DNA of 64,000 nucleotides from Phycisphaerales bacterium (GTDB lineage: Bacteria > Planctomycetota > Phycisphaerae > Phycisphaerales > UBA1924): positions 1 to 64,000 of the forward strand of contig JADLFW010000024.1 in NCBI GenBank assembly GCA_020849615.1. The letters run 5' to 3'. Made by a program: the position numbers and the translations under genes. Below, one piece after another: positions 27,635 to 35,845 of the stretch (position 1 is its first letter; every line of letters starts with the position of its first letter). The notes beneath the pieces were generated by a model. It ran no database searches and was not told the origin of the DNA. It saw only the letters and a program-made list of their open reading frames with translations.

Positions 27635-27795
27635 CGGGCCATCCTATCGGACGTTGTACGTGCCGAGTTGAGCCGCCGTTCCCGGCCCGGTGAATGAACC
27701 GGGCCTCACGCGCTCCCCGCCCGGCCTCACCGGCGGATTCAGGTCTCCACCCCACCGCCAACGGGCCGCCCCCCGCCCCCAGTTACACTGAATCC

Positions 27796-28410
27796 GTGTA
27801 CGTCTCTGATCTCCTCACCTACTTCATATTCCTCTTCGGCCTGCTCAGCGGTATCGGCATCACGGGCGTCCTGTTGAGCCGGCCCCGGGTCCGCTATACC
27901 ACCGGGCCGCGCTGCGAAGCCTGCGATTACGACCTCGCCGCCACACCGCCGGGCCGGCGCTGCCCGGAATGCGGCTCCTGGGCCCGGACCACCGCCGCCG
28001 GCAGCTCCTGGTTCGTCCGCTACGACGGTGGGATAAAGCTCTGGTGCATCATCCTCGCGCCGGTCTGCAGCGCCGTGACGTTCGGCGTGATCTTCTGGCC
28101 GCCGGGCCCGGCGTACGCCGAAACGGTGTTCCTGGGAACACTCGCCACCATCTCCATCCCCATCGCCGGCGCCATCGTGACCTCGCGCACGCGAGCTTCC
28201 GAGTTCGCGATTCTGATCGCCTCCGCGACCATCTCCTCGATCGTGGTGGTCCGCTTCTTCCTTCACGATGTGCGCCAGAACCCCGACCCCTTCGGATCGG
28301 CGTTCATGCTCTGCTGCGGCCCGCTCATCGGCGCGGGCCCGGCCGGCCTCGGCGGGGGCCTGGGCGGACTGGTGATCTGGCTGCGCTCCGAGTACGCGGA
28401 GCGGCGCTGA
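27796..28410 (+). CDS. Zinc-ribbon integral membrane protein
   Basis: A 204-residue protein. It opens with a membrane helix (LLTYFIFLFGLLSGIGITGVL), then a zinc ribbon (CEACDYDL...CPECGSW), and then four or five further helices. It has the same ribbon type as the 2158 gene but a different body. I start at GTG 27796 because the upstream in-frame part (from 27694) is proline-rich and would bury the first helix. It is convergent with the next gene. Function unknown. Confidence 0.7.
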   Translation: MYVSDLLTYFIFLFGLLSGIGITGVLLSRPRVRYTTGPRCEACDYDLAATPPGRRCPECGSWARTTAAGSSWFVRYDGGIKLWCIILAPVCSAVTFGVIFWPPGPAYAETVFLGTLATISIPIAGAIVTSRTRASEFAILIASATISSIVVVRFFLHDVRQNPDPFGSAFMLCCGPLIGAGPAGLGGGLGGLVIWLRSEYAERR

Positions 28411-28431
28411 TCCCTGCTCAGACGCGCCGCT
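28400..28431. terminator. Possible shared hairpin at a convergent gene junction
   Basis: A perfect 8-bp inverted repeat (AGCGGCGC at 28400, GCGCCGCT at 28424) spans the ends of the two convergent genes. There is no T-run on either side, so intrinsic termination is uncertain. Confidence 0.35.
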
Positions 28432-28852
28432 GCTTGAGCTCGCTCGCCTTGCGAGCCGAAAGGATGGCCGGCACGACGAACAGAAGCCCGACCGGCACGC
28501 ACAGAGCGCATGCGCCCAGAACGCTTCCGGCCGGCCAACCCGCTCCGGTATACGGATCCTCGGCCGGCATGAGTAGTTGCACGGCAATCGGGCTCGCGCA
28601 CGACATCAGCCACGTCCACCATCCGTTCGCTGCCGCACCTCTCGCCTGCATCGCGTGACGAACGCCGACCGCGCCGGCCGCGACCGCCGCTAGCGCCCCC
28701 ACCACCGCGACGATCAATTGCCCGCCGAGAACCCATGCGGGCATGAACGGACTTTCCCGCCCGATCGGAAACCACTCCACAATCGCATCCGCCGCCATCA
28801 GCAACGCAAGCAGAGAAGGCAGCGCGAGCCACAGCGCCAGTACGGTGCGCAT
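28418..28852 (-). CDS. Small integral membrane protein of unknown function
   Basis: A 144-residue protein with about four hydrophobic helices (starting LALWLALPSLLALLMAADAIV and ending LCVPVGLLFVVPAILSA) and a basic tail (KASELKQRRV). I do not recognise a family. The ATG at 28852 is chosen because upstream starts add a non-hydrophobic Arg/Trp-rich stretch. It lies 34 bases downstream of glmS on the same strand and may be transcribed with it. Confidence 0.65.
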   Translation of the reverse strand: MRTVLALWLALPSLLALLMAADAIVEWFPIGRESPFMPAWVLGGQLIVAVVGALAAVAAGAVGVRHAMQARGAAANGWWTWLMSCASPIAVQLLMPAEDPYTGAGWPAGSVLGACALCVPVGLLFVVPAILSARKASELKQRRV

Positions 28853-28886
28853 AACCACATCCCGTCGTCCGGATTGTTCGCCGACG

Positions 28887-30716
28887 TCACTCCACCGTGA
28901 CGCTCTTGGCCAGGTTCCTCGGCTTGTCCACATCGTGCCCGCGCAGCACCGCCGCGTGGTACGCCATCAGCTGCAGCGGGATCACCGTCAGCATCGGGGA
29001 GAGCGGTTCCTCGATGTCCGGCACGTACAGCACATCCTCCGCCACCCGCTTGATGTTCTCATCGCCCTCGGTCGCCACCACGATCACGTGGCCCCCGCGG
29101 CTGCGGACTTCCTGGATGTTGCTGATCACCTTCTCGTACTGCCGGCCCCGGTTGGCGATGAACACCGCCGGCATCCCCTCGTTGATCAGCGCGATCGGCC
29201 CGTGCTTCATCTCCGCCGCCGGCATCCCCTCCGCGTGGATGTAGCTGATCTCCTTGAGCTTCAGCGCCCCCTCGAGCGCGGTCGGGTAGTTGTACCCCCG
29301 CCCCAGGAACAGCCAGTTCTCCCGCTCGATGTACTTCTCGGTCACCTGCCGGATCTTGGAATCCTGCTCCAGGATCCGCTCGATCTTCTCCGGCACCCCC
29401 TGCAGCGACTTCATCATCTGCGCGCACATGTCCCCCGACATGTACCGCCGCCTCGCCAGAAACAAGGTCACCAGCGTCAGCACCGCCACCTGCCCGACGA
29501 ACGCCTTCGTGCTCGCCACCCCGATCTCCGGGCCGACCCGCAGGTACACGCCCGCATCCGTCTCCCGCGCGATCGAGCTCCCCACCACGTTCACCACGCC
29601 CAGCGCCAGCGCCCCCCGGTCCTTGGCCTCCCGCAGCGCCGCCAGCGTGTCGGCCGTCTCGCCCGACTGGCTCACCGCCACCACCACCGTGTTGTCCTCG
29701 ATGATCGGGTTGCGGTAGCGGAACTCGCTGGCGTACTCGGCCACCGCCGGGATCTTCGCCAGGTCCTCGATCAGGTACTCGCCGATCATCGCCGCGTGCA
29801 GCGCCGTCCCCTGCGCCGTCAGCACCACCCGCCTCGCCTTGATCAGCTCCTTGGTGAACCCCGAGACCCCGCCCAGCACCACCCGCCCCTCGTCGATGTC
29901 GCACCGCCCGCGGAAGCAGTTCCGCAGCGCCTTGGGCTGCTCGAAGATCTCCTTCTGCATGAAGTGGCTGAAGCCCCCCAGCTCGATCTCCTGCAGCTCC
30001 AGCTCCAGCTGCACCACCTTGGGGTTCACCGGCACGTTGTGGATCGTCGAGGTGTGGAAGCCCGAGCGCGTGATCTTCACCACGTTGTAGTCGTCGAGGT
30101 GGAACGCCTGCGTCGTGTGCGACACGATCGCCGACCCGTCGGAGGCCACGATGTACTCGCCGTTGCCCACGCCCACCATCAGCGGGCTGCCCTTGCGGGC
30201 GCACACCAGCGTCTCGGGCTCCTTCTCGCACATCACCACGATCGCGTACGCCCCCGTCACCTCGCGCAGCGCCGCCTGCACCGCCGCCTCCAGGTCCCCC
30301 TCGTACAGCTCCCCGATCAGCATCGCGAGCACCTCGGTGTCGGTGTCGCTCGTGAACTTGTGCCCCTTCTCCGCCAGGTAGGTCTTGATCGCCGCGTAGT
30401 TCTCGATGATCCCGTTATGGATGATGCACACACCGCTCTTGTCATCCCGGTGCGGGTGCGCGTTGGGCTCCGTCACCCCCCCGTGCGTCGCCCACCGCGT
30501 GTGGGCCATCCCCAGGTTCCCCCGCAGCCCGCCCAGGTCCTCCAGCTTGTCCTCCAGGTTCGACACCCGCCCCACCGCGCGCACCACCCTCACGTGCCCA
30601 TCCTCGATCGTCGCCATCCCCGCCGAGTCGTACCCCCGGTACTCCAGCCGCTTGAGACCCTCCAGCAACAGCGTCTGCGCCTGCTTGTTCCCGATGTACG
30701 CGACGATTCCGCACAT
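28887..30716 (-). CDS. glmS: Glutamine--fructose-6-phosphate aminotransferase GlmS
   Basis: A 609-residue enzyme making glucosamine-6-phosphate from fructose-6-phosphate and glutamine, the entry step to UDP-GlcNAc and peptidoglycan. The N-terminal nucleophile Cys follows the initiator Met (MCGIVAYIG) in the class II glutaminase domain, with EYRGYDSAG and HTRWATHGG present. Two SIS sugar-isomerase domains follow (SQSGETADT in the first; GRGYNYPTALEGALKLKE in the second), and the C-terminus is NLAKSVTVE as in the family. AGGAAG lies eight bases before the ATG. No glmS ribozyme was recognised upstream. Confidence 0.97.
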   Translation of the reverse strand: MCGIVAYIGNKQAQTLLLEGLKRLEYRGYDSAGMATIEDGHVRVVRAVGRVSNLEDKLEDLGGLRGNLGMAHTRWATHGGVTEPNAHPHRDDKSGVCIIHNGIIENYAAIKTYLAEKGHKFTSDTDTEVLAMLIGELYEGDLEAAVQAALREVTGAYAIVVMCEKEPETLVCARKGSPLMVGVGNGEYIVASDGSAIVSHTTQAFHLDDYNVVKITRSGFHTSTIHNVPVNPKVVQLELELQEIELGGFSHFMQKEIFEQPKALRNCFRGRCDIDEGRVVLGGVSGFTKELIKARRVVLTAQGTALHAAMIGEYLIEDLAKIPAVAEYASEFRYRNPIIEDNTVVVAVSQSGETADTLAALREAKDRGALALGVVNVVGSSIARETDAGVYLRVGPEIGVASTKAFVGQVAVLTLVTLFLARRRYMSGDMCAQMMKSLQGVPEKIERILEQDSKIRQVTEKYIERENWLFLGRGYNYPTALEGALKLKEISYIHAEGMPAAEMKHGPIALINEGMPAVFIANRGRQYEKVISNIQEVRSRGGHVIVVATEGDENIKRVAEDVLYVPDIEEPLSPMLTVIPLQLMAYHAAVLRGHDVDKPRNLAKSVTVE

Positions 30717-30882
30717 GATGGTCGCTTCCTCTCGCTCATCCGGGCCGCCCGGCCCGCAATCCCCAATTCTACGTCCGCGTCCGAGAAAACACCCCCGCGG
30801 AACCCTCGGCCGCGCGCACGCCCGGTCGCTTCTCTACTCATCGGCTCGCCGCCGGGTTCGCATCGCCCCGGAATCAGGCCCC

Positions 30883-30945
30883 GCCCAGTGCCCAGTGCCC
30901 AGTGCCCAGTGCCCAGTGCCCAGTGCCCAGTGCCCAGTGCCCAGT
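30883..30945. repeat. Heptamer array GCCCAGT x9
   Basis: Nine exact copies of GCCCAGT occupy 63 bases and end two bases from the stop codon of the Gfo/Idh oxidoreductase gene. The same heptamer makes up the 18-unit array at 42258. Confidence 0.95.
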
Positions 30946-30947
30946 GC

Positions 30948-32123
30948 CTACCGATTCTCCCGGATCGCCTGCACGATCCGCTCCGCCGTCCGCACGTTCA
31001 CAAACCCCGCCTCCGCGTCGATCGGCGGCGGCTTCCCCGTCGTCGCCGCCTCCAGGAACGCCTTGATCTCCGCCACGATCGGCTCGGAGTCATCCACATC
31101 CAGCGGCTCGATGTTCACCAGCTCCTGCCACTTCAGGCTCGTCAGGTCCGACCCCTGCCGCAGCTGCTCACGCACCTCCCGCATCTGGATCTCGTTGGCG
31201 ATCCGCCGGATGATCAGCCCCTGCTTGGTCGCGTAGTCGATCTTGATGTACGCGTTCTCCCCCGTGATCCGCGTCACCCGCTCGGTCTTCAGCGCCAGCC
31301 GCGAGCACGTCATGTTCACCACGCACGTCCGCCCGCCCGTGATCGCGGGCCTCCGGAACGTCAGCCGCGCGTTGCAGATGTCCTCGTGCTCCGTGATCAC
31401 CGACACGCCCGCCGCCTGGATCTCATCCGGCTCCTGCCCGCCCATCAGCATCAGGATCACGTCGATGTCGTGGATCATCATGTCCATCACGACGCCCACA
31501 TCCACCGACCGGAACGTCATCGGGCTCACCCGGCTCACTTCGATGAACCGCGGCACCACCGACTGCCCCCCCGCCGTCGCCTTCTGCATCGCCCGCATCA
31601 CCGGGTTGAACCGCTCGATGTGCCCCACCATCATCACGGTCCCCGTCTGCTCCGCCAGCTCCTTGATCGCCCGGGCCTCCTCCACGTTCTTCGCCAGCGG
31701 CTTCTCGATCAGGCACGCCACCCCCGCACGCAGCAGCTTCTCCGCCACATCCCGGTGGAACACCGTCGGCACCGCCACGCTCACCGCCTCGACGCCCGCA
31801 TCGATCAGCTCATCCACCCGCTCCATCGCCGGGCAGCTGAACTTCTCCGAGATCTGCCCCGTCCGCCCGGGGTTCGAATCCACCACCCCGATCAGCTCCG
31901 TCTCCGGCAGCTGCGCGTACACCCGCGCGTGGTGCTGGCCCATCCGCCCCACGCCCACCACCCCGCACCGCACGGGACGGGCCGGCGACCCGCCCCCCGC
32001 GGCGCGGACCTCGATCGGCCTCTTCACCATGCGGGACACCACGCTTCCTGTCACCGGGCCTGTCACATGGCCTGTCACCGGGCCTGTCACCCGACCTGTC
32101 ACCTGGCCTGAGTTGTCTGGCAT
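30948..32123 (-). CDS. Gfo/Idh/MocA family oxidoreductase
   Basis: A predicted NAD(P)-dependent sugar dehydrogenase/reductase of about 391 residues. The Rossmann loop is GVVGVGRMGQHHARVY, and EKPLAKNVEEA contains the conserved EKP of the family. MIHDIDVILMLMG resembles the catalytic region with a histidine two residues before Asp. ATG 32123 has AAGG ahead of it but would give an N-terminus of five VTGx repeats encoded by a 12-bp tandem array. If translation instead starts at 32030 (MVKRPIEV), the repeats are a leader region. The substrate is unknown; UDP-sugar metabolism is possible given glmS nearby. Confidence 0.85.
   Translation of the reverse strand: MPDNSGQVTGRVTGPVTGHVTGPVTGSVVSRMVKRPIEVRAAGGGSPARPVRCGVVGVGRMGQHHARVYAQLPETELIGVVDSNPGRTGQISEKFSCPAMERVDELIDAGVEAVSVAVPTVFHRDVAEKLLRAGVACLIEKPLAKNVEEARAIKELAEQTGTVMMVGHIERFNPVMRAMQKATAGGQSVVPRFIEVSRVSPMTFRSVDVGVVMDMMIHDIDVILMLMGGQEPDEIQAAGVSVITEHEDICNARLTFRRPAITGGRTCVVNMTCSRLALKTERVTRITGENAYIKIDYATKQGLIIRRIANEIQMREVREQLRQGSDLTSLKWQELVNIEPLDVDDSEPIVAEIKAFLEAATTGKPPPIDAEAGFVNVRTAERIVQAIRENR
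32047..32106. repeat. 12-bp tandem array, five units
   Basis: Five copies of a 12-bp unit CCTGTCACNNGG-type (32047-32106) overlap the 5' end of the Gfo/Idh gene. In the minus-strand frame each unit reads VTG plus one variable residue. Confidence 0.9.
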
Positions 32124-32186
32124 GCAACCTTCCACGAGCCCGCGCGCGGGCCGCCGCCGGATCCAAACCGCAAACGCCCCCGTCCG

Positions 32187-32522
32187 TCAGGCCGCCGCGG
32201 CCGCGCTCAACGCCGCCGCCAGGTCTTCCTTCTTCGTCAGCCCCACGAACTTCTTCGCCACCTGCCCGCCCTTGAACAGAATCACCGTCGGGATCGCCGT
32301 GATCCCGTATTTCATCGAGATCTGCCGGTTCGAATCCGTGTCCACCTTCCCAACCTTCACCTTCCCCGCGAACTGCTCCGCCACCGCGTCGATGATCGGC
32401 GCCAGCATCCGGCACGGCATGCACCACTCCGCCCAGAAATCCACCAGCACGGGCTGCGATGACCCCAGAACCTCCTGCTCAAAGTTCGCATCCGTGAACG
32501 TCTGAACGTGCGCGCTGCCCAT
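32187..32522 (-). CDS. trxA: Thioredoxin
   Basis: A 111-residue cytoplasmic thioredoxin. The active site is DFWAEWCMPCRMLAP (WCMPC instead of the usual WCGPC), with the cis-Pro in AIPTVILFKGG and the buried Asp preserved in LVDFWA. It ends in an alanine-rich tail. The ATG at 32522 has GGAG six bases upstream; the longer frame upstream is rejected because it adds 67 residues not found in thioredoxins. It follows folP on the same strand after about 200 bases. Confidence 0.95.
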   Translation of the reverse strand: MGSAHVQTFTDANFEQEVLGSSQPVLVDFWAEWCMPCRMLAPIIDAVAEQFAGKVKVGKVDTDSNRQISMKYGITAIPTVILFKGGQVAKKFVGLTKKEDLAAALSAAAAA

Positions 32523-32726
32523 GGCGACTCCGTTTGCCTCGCAAACCCCCTCGGCCGGGCCCGGCACTCCCCGGTCCCCGCCTCGGTCAACCTTCAGCCG
32601 CAATGCTACGCCCCCACCCCGGTCAGGCAACATTCCACACCCGGACGAAAACCGTCCGAGCTTCCCAATTCGACCTCCCCGGCTGGGTGCCGCAACGGCG
32701 CCGCTTCGGCTCGTCGCGCCCACTCA

Positions 32727-33611
32727 TCATCCTGCCTGTCCGTGACTCCCCCACCCAACCACTCCCCCCATCGCCCCCACATGCTCCCTCACATCGTGCA
32801 CCCTGAAAATCAGCGCCCCCGCGGCCCGGTGCTTCAGGCTCATCTCCACCGACGCCCCCACCCGCTCGCCGGGCCTCGACTCCCTCCCAAGCACCGCCCG
32901 CCCCACGAAACTCTTGCGACTCAGCCCGCTCATCACCGGGTACCCCAGCGCCGCGATCTCCCCTGTCCTCCGGATCAGCTCAAGATTCTGCTCCACCGTC
33001 TTGCCAAAGCCCAATCCCGGATCGACCACGATCGACTCCCGCGCCACCCCCGCCGCCTCCGCGGCCCGGGCCCGCGCTTCCAGATACATCTTCACCTCCG
33101 CCACCACATCCCCGTACCGCGGCCCATCCGCGCCGTACCCATCCGAGTACCGGTCCCCGCCGGGCGGCCGCAGCCGGTGCATCAGCACCAGCCCGGCGCC
33201 CATCCGCCCCGCCAGCGCCAACATCACCGCATCCTCTTCCCCCGCCGACACATCGTTGACGCCATCAGCGCCAGCCCTGATCGCCGCCTCCGCCACCTCC
33301 GCGCGCGTCGTGTCCACCGTGATCGGAACGGTCATCCCCGCCGCCCGAATCCCCTCGATCACCGGCGCCACCCGCGCGATCTGCTCCCCCGCCCCCACCC
33401 GCTCCGCGCCGGGCCGCGTCGACTCCCCGCCCACATCGATGATCGCCGCCCCCTCCCCCACCATCCGCCGGGCCGCCTCCACCGCCTCCCCCACGCCCCC
33501 GTACACCCCCCCATCCGAAAAGCTGTCCGGCGTCACGTTCAATATGCCCATCACCGCCGGCAGCCGCACCACCTTCGCTCCCAGCCGCCACTCCGAAACT
33601 CGCGCGTCCAT
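32727..33611 (-). CDS. folP: Dihydropteroate synthase FolP
   Basis: A 294-residue TIM-barrel enzyme condensing 4-aminobenzoate with the pterin pyrophosphate in folate synthesis. Motifs: VMGILNVTPDSFSDGG, IIDVGGESTRPGAE, DTTRAEVAEAAI, NDVSAG, LMHR, VVDPGLGFGKTVEQNL and GLSRKSFVGR. The family histidine motif at the end is kept as RVHDV. All substrate-binding loops are present, so it should be active. The ATG start is preceded by AGGAT at normal spacing. Confidence 0.96.
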   Translation of the reverse strand: MDARVSEWRLGAKVVRLPAVMGILNVTPDSFSDGGVYGGVGEAVEAARRMVGEGAAIIDVGGESTRPGAERVGAGEQIARVAPVIEGIRAAGMTVPITVDTTRAEVAEAAIRAGADGVNDVSAGEEDAVMLALAGRMGAGLVLMHRLRPPGGDRYSDGYGADGPRYGDVVAEVKMYLEARARAAEAAGVARESIVVDPGLGFGKTVEQNLELIRRTGEIAALGYPVMSGLSRKSFVGRAVLGRESRPGERVGASVEMSLKHRAAGALIFRVHDVREHVGAMGGVVGWGSHGQAG

Positions 33612-33627
33612 GAGGCCGGATCCTATG

Positions 33628-33659
33628 AAAAACCCCCGGGAGAATCGCCTCCCGGGGGC
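33628..33659 (-). terminator. Rho-independent terminator after the 589-residue secreted protein gene
   Basis: On the minus strand CCCCCGGGAGG-CGATT-CTCCCGGGGG is followed by TTTTT. It lies 50 bases after the stop at 33709 and just ahead of folP, separating the two transcripts. Confidence 0.9.
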
Positions 33660-33673
33660 CTGTCATGTATTCA

Positions 33674-33701
33674 AATGCCTGATGCCGAATGCCGATTGCC
33701 G
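33674..33701. repeat. Degenerate heptamer array (AATGCCG type), four units
   Basis: AATGCCT, GATGCCG, AATGCCG and ATTGCCG follow one another between the stop codon at 33709 and its terminator. They are related to the AATGCCC array at 51325. Confidence 0.7.
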
Positions 33702-33708
33702 TCCTGCA

Positions 33709-35478
33709 TCAGAACCGCGGCGGCTTCCCATCCTCCTCGGGCGCCTCTTCCTCGGGCGCGCCCCCGAAGCTCTTGGACATGTCCACACCCGCCTTGATCA
33801 CGCTCGCCGGCACGTACGTCCGCACCTGCAGCCCGCCCGAGTCGGTCGTGCCGCCCATCCCCACCGGCGCCACCTGCGCGGGCACCTGGAAGTTGCCCCC
33901 GCCGCCCATCATCGCCATGAACCCGGCGATGGTGTCCAGCACGCTCTTGGTCCCGATGTACGCCTCGAACGTCCGGTCCGCGGGCAGGTTCCCGGATACA
34001 TCCTTCAGCAGCGGGTCGACCTCCCCCGCCTTCCCCTTCGCCGCATCGATCGCCGAGCCCAGCATCACCTGGTTCTTGCTCATCGTCATCACCACGCCGC
34101 CATCCACGGCCGCGACATAGCCCGACGGGCCGCCGCCCATCCCCCACATCATCATCTGCATCTGCTGCATCTGCATCGCCTGCTCGCTGTTGGGGTCGAC
34201 CTGCATCGTCATCCCCCACTCATCCACCTTCACCCCCGACACCTCCAGCGCCGCGGGCTTGTAGGTGCTGGTGATCGTCATCCCCTCGACCTTCTGGCTG
34301 TTCATCCCCTCGGTCATTTCCTTCATCGACGTCATGTACGCCGCCGAGTCCTTCGTCGCGTAGTACATCACCGAGTTGGCCAGCAGCCCCCCCGCCATCA
34401 GCCCCGGCGTCTGCCCCATCAGGAACGACACGCCGTCGACGGTCTCGAGCGACTTCATCATGTTGGCCGTCATCGCCGGCGGCGCTCCCTCGGCCGGCTG
34501 GCTCATCGCCGCCGCCTCCTTCAGCAGGCTCTTCACCCCCGGCGCCGAGGTGTCCACCGACATCGCGAACAGGAACGGCGACGACGGCAGCTTCGAGAAC
34601 AGCTTCGACGCCGCCCCCTTGCTCTGCAACAGCTTGTGCGATGGGCTCCCTTCCTTGAACTGCGCGCCCATGTCGAAGGTCACGCCCTTCTCATCAAACC
34701 CCAGCCCGGCGATCGTCACCGTCGCATCTCGCACCACCGCCTTCACCACCATCTCCACCATCGCCATCGATCGTTCCATCTGCTCCGCCTGCGGGCCGGC
34801 CATCGCCATCGCCATGCCCACCTGGTCCTTCATCCCCGCCAGACCCTCCTCGATCTTCGGGCCCAGCTTCTGGATGTTCGCCACCACGATCGTCTCGCTC
34901 GAATCCGCCACCCGCGTGCCAACCGGGCCCAGCGACTTCTTGTGGTCGCCGCTCTTCCCGGCCTTGCCGTCAAACCCCTCGATCACTTCCTTCACCGGGC
35001 CCATCGCCGCGTACCCGCCCCCCAGGTCCTTGGCGTACGCCTGCGTCGAACCCTCGAAATCCATCTCCTCCGGCATCGTCAGCGTCGCGATCTTGTCCTC
35101 GCCGCTCCCGCCGAACGCCTTCACGAACTCCGCGTAGTCCGACACCGGCACCACCAGCACCATCGGGCCCGGGCCTTCCGCGTCCTTCGCCTCCCCGCCC
35201 ATCAGCACCAGCGCCGCCGACCCGCTCTTGTTCAGCCCGGGCGTCGCGAGCAGCTGCTCGGCCATCCCCAGGTCCGCCTTCATCCCTGTCGCTTCCTTCA
35301 GCTTCCCGAACTGGCTGTGCAGCTTCGACAGGTCCTTCATGGACACCGCCACCACCGCATCCGCCGGCACCCGGTCCAGCGCCGCCGGAAGATCCGCCAG
35401 CGCCGACATCGCCATCCCGCACACCGCCAGCGCCGCCGCGCAGCTCAGAACACCCTTACGTCCAGTCTTGACGAGCAT
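33709..35478 (-). CDS. Secreted protein of unknown function (DUF3352-like)
   Basis: A 589-residue exported protein: signal peptide MLVKTGRKGVLSCAAALAVC ending around SALADLP, then a long alpha/beta domain beginning LPAALDRVPADAVVAVSMKDL. That opening, DxxPxDAxxxVxxxDL, is typical of secreted planctomycete proteins of the DUF3352 kind. A Met/Gln-rich stretch (about residues 430-450) and an acidic tail (EEEAPEEDGKPPRF) are visible. AAGGA lies seven bases before ATG 35478. Its own terminator follows. Function unknown. Confidence 0.75.
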   Translation of the reverse strand: MLVKTGRKGVLSCAAALAVCGMAMSALADLPAALDRVPADAVVAVSMKDLSKLHSQFGKLKEATGMKADLGMAEQLLATPGLNKSGSAALVLMGGEAKDAEGPGPMVLVVPVSDYAEFVKAFGGSGEDKIATLTMPEEMDFEGSTQAYAKDLGGGYAAMGPVKEVIEGFDGKAGKSGDHKKSLGPVGTRVADSSETIVVANIQKLGPKIEEGLAGMKDQVGMAMAMAGPQAEQMERSMAMVEMVVKAVVRDATVTIAGLGFDEKGVTFDMGAQFKEGSPSHKLLQSKGAASKLFSKLPSSPFLFAMSVDTSAPGVKSLLKEAAAMSQPAEGAPPAMTANMMKSLETVDGVSFLMGQTPGLMAGGLLANSVMYYATKDSAAYMTSMKEMTEGMNSQKVEGMTITSTYKPAALEVSGVKVDEWGMTMQVDPNSEQAMQMQQMQMMMWGMGGGPSGYVAAVDGGVVMTMSKNQVMLGSAIDAAKGKAGEVDPLLKDVSGNLPADRTFEAYIGTKSVLDTIAGFMAMMGGGGNFQVPAQVAPVGMGGTTDSGGLQVRTYVPASVIKAGVDMSKSFGGAPEEEAPEEDGKPPRF

Positions 35479-35845
35479 GTATGAGTCCTTTTTAGGTCCG
35501 AGCCCGCGGGCTCTCGTGTCCACGCCTTCACTCTTCGGCCTTGGGTTATCCCGGGGGGCCGCCCCCAGTATAGACCCCGCAAATATCGGTCTTTCACCAG
35601 CGCAACATCACCGGGCCGGGCGCTCCCGGGCACCCTCCCGTCGCTCCGAGCGCCGCTGCTGGCGGACCCCACGCGCCCCCCATCCACCGCCTTCTACCCG
35701 CCACACCCCGGGGCCGTTACGCGCGGGCCACCACCCCGCCGAGCCCGGATGACGGTCGTCCCGCTCCGCGCAGCAAAGCGACCACGACCCCGGTCGTCGC
35801 CATCGGCACCGGGCCGGCGCAGCGCCCCTCAAGCTGCGGCGCGGG
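35479..35845. other. Gene-free stretch between two secreted-protein genes
   Basis: These 367 bases should contain the promoter of the 589-residue protein and the 3' end of the beta-helix gene. A weak dyad near 35778-35800 (GCGAC...GTCGC on the minus strand, followed by TTT) might act as a terminator. I see no coding sequence. Confidence 0.5.

Noticed and set aside
30717-30882. glmS ribozyme or riboswitch upstream of glmS
   Set aside because: No ribozyme core sequence or conserved pairing could be recognised in the leader.
28743-32111. A 1122-codon open frame on the + strand
   Set aside because: It lies antisense to glmS and the Gfo/Idh gene, is dominated by His, Arg and Pro, and contains no recognisable domain; it is a by-product of high G+C.
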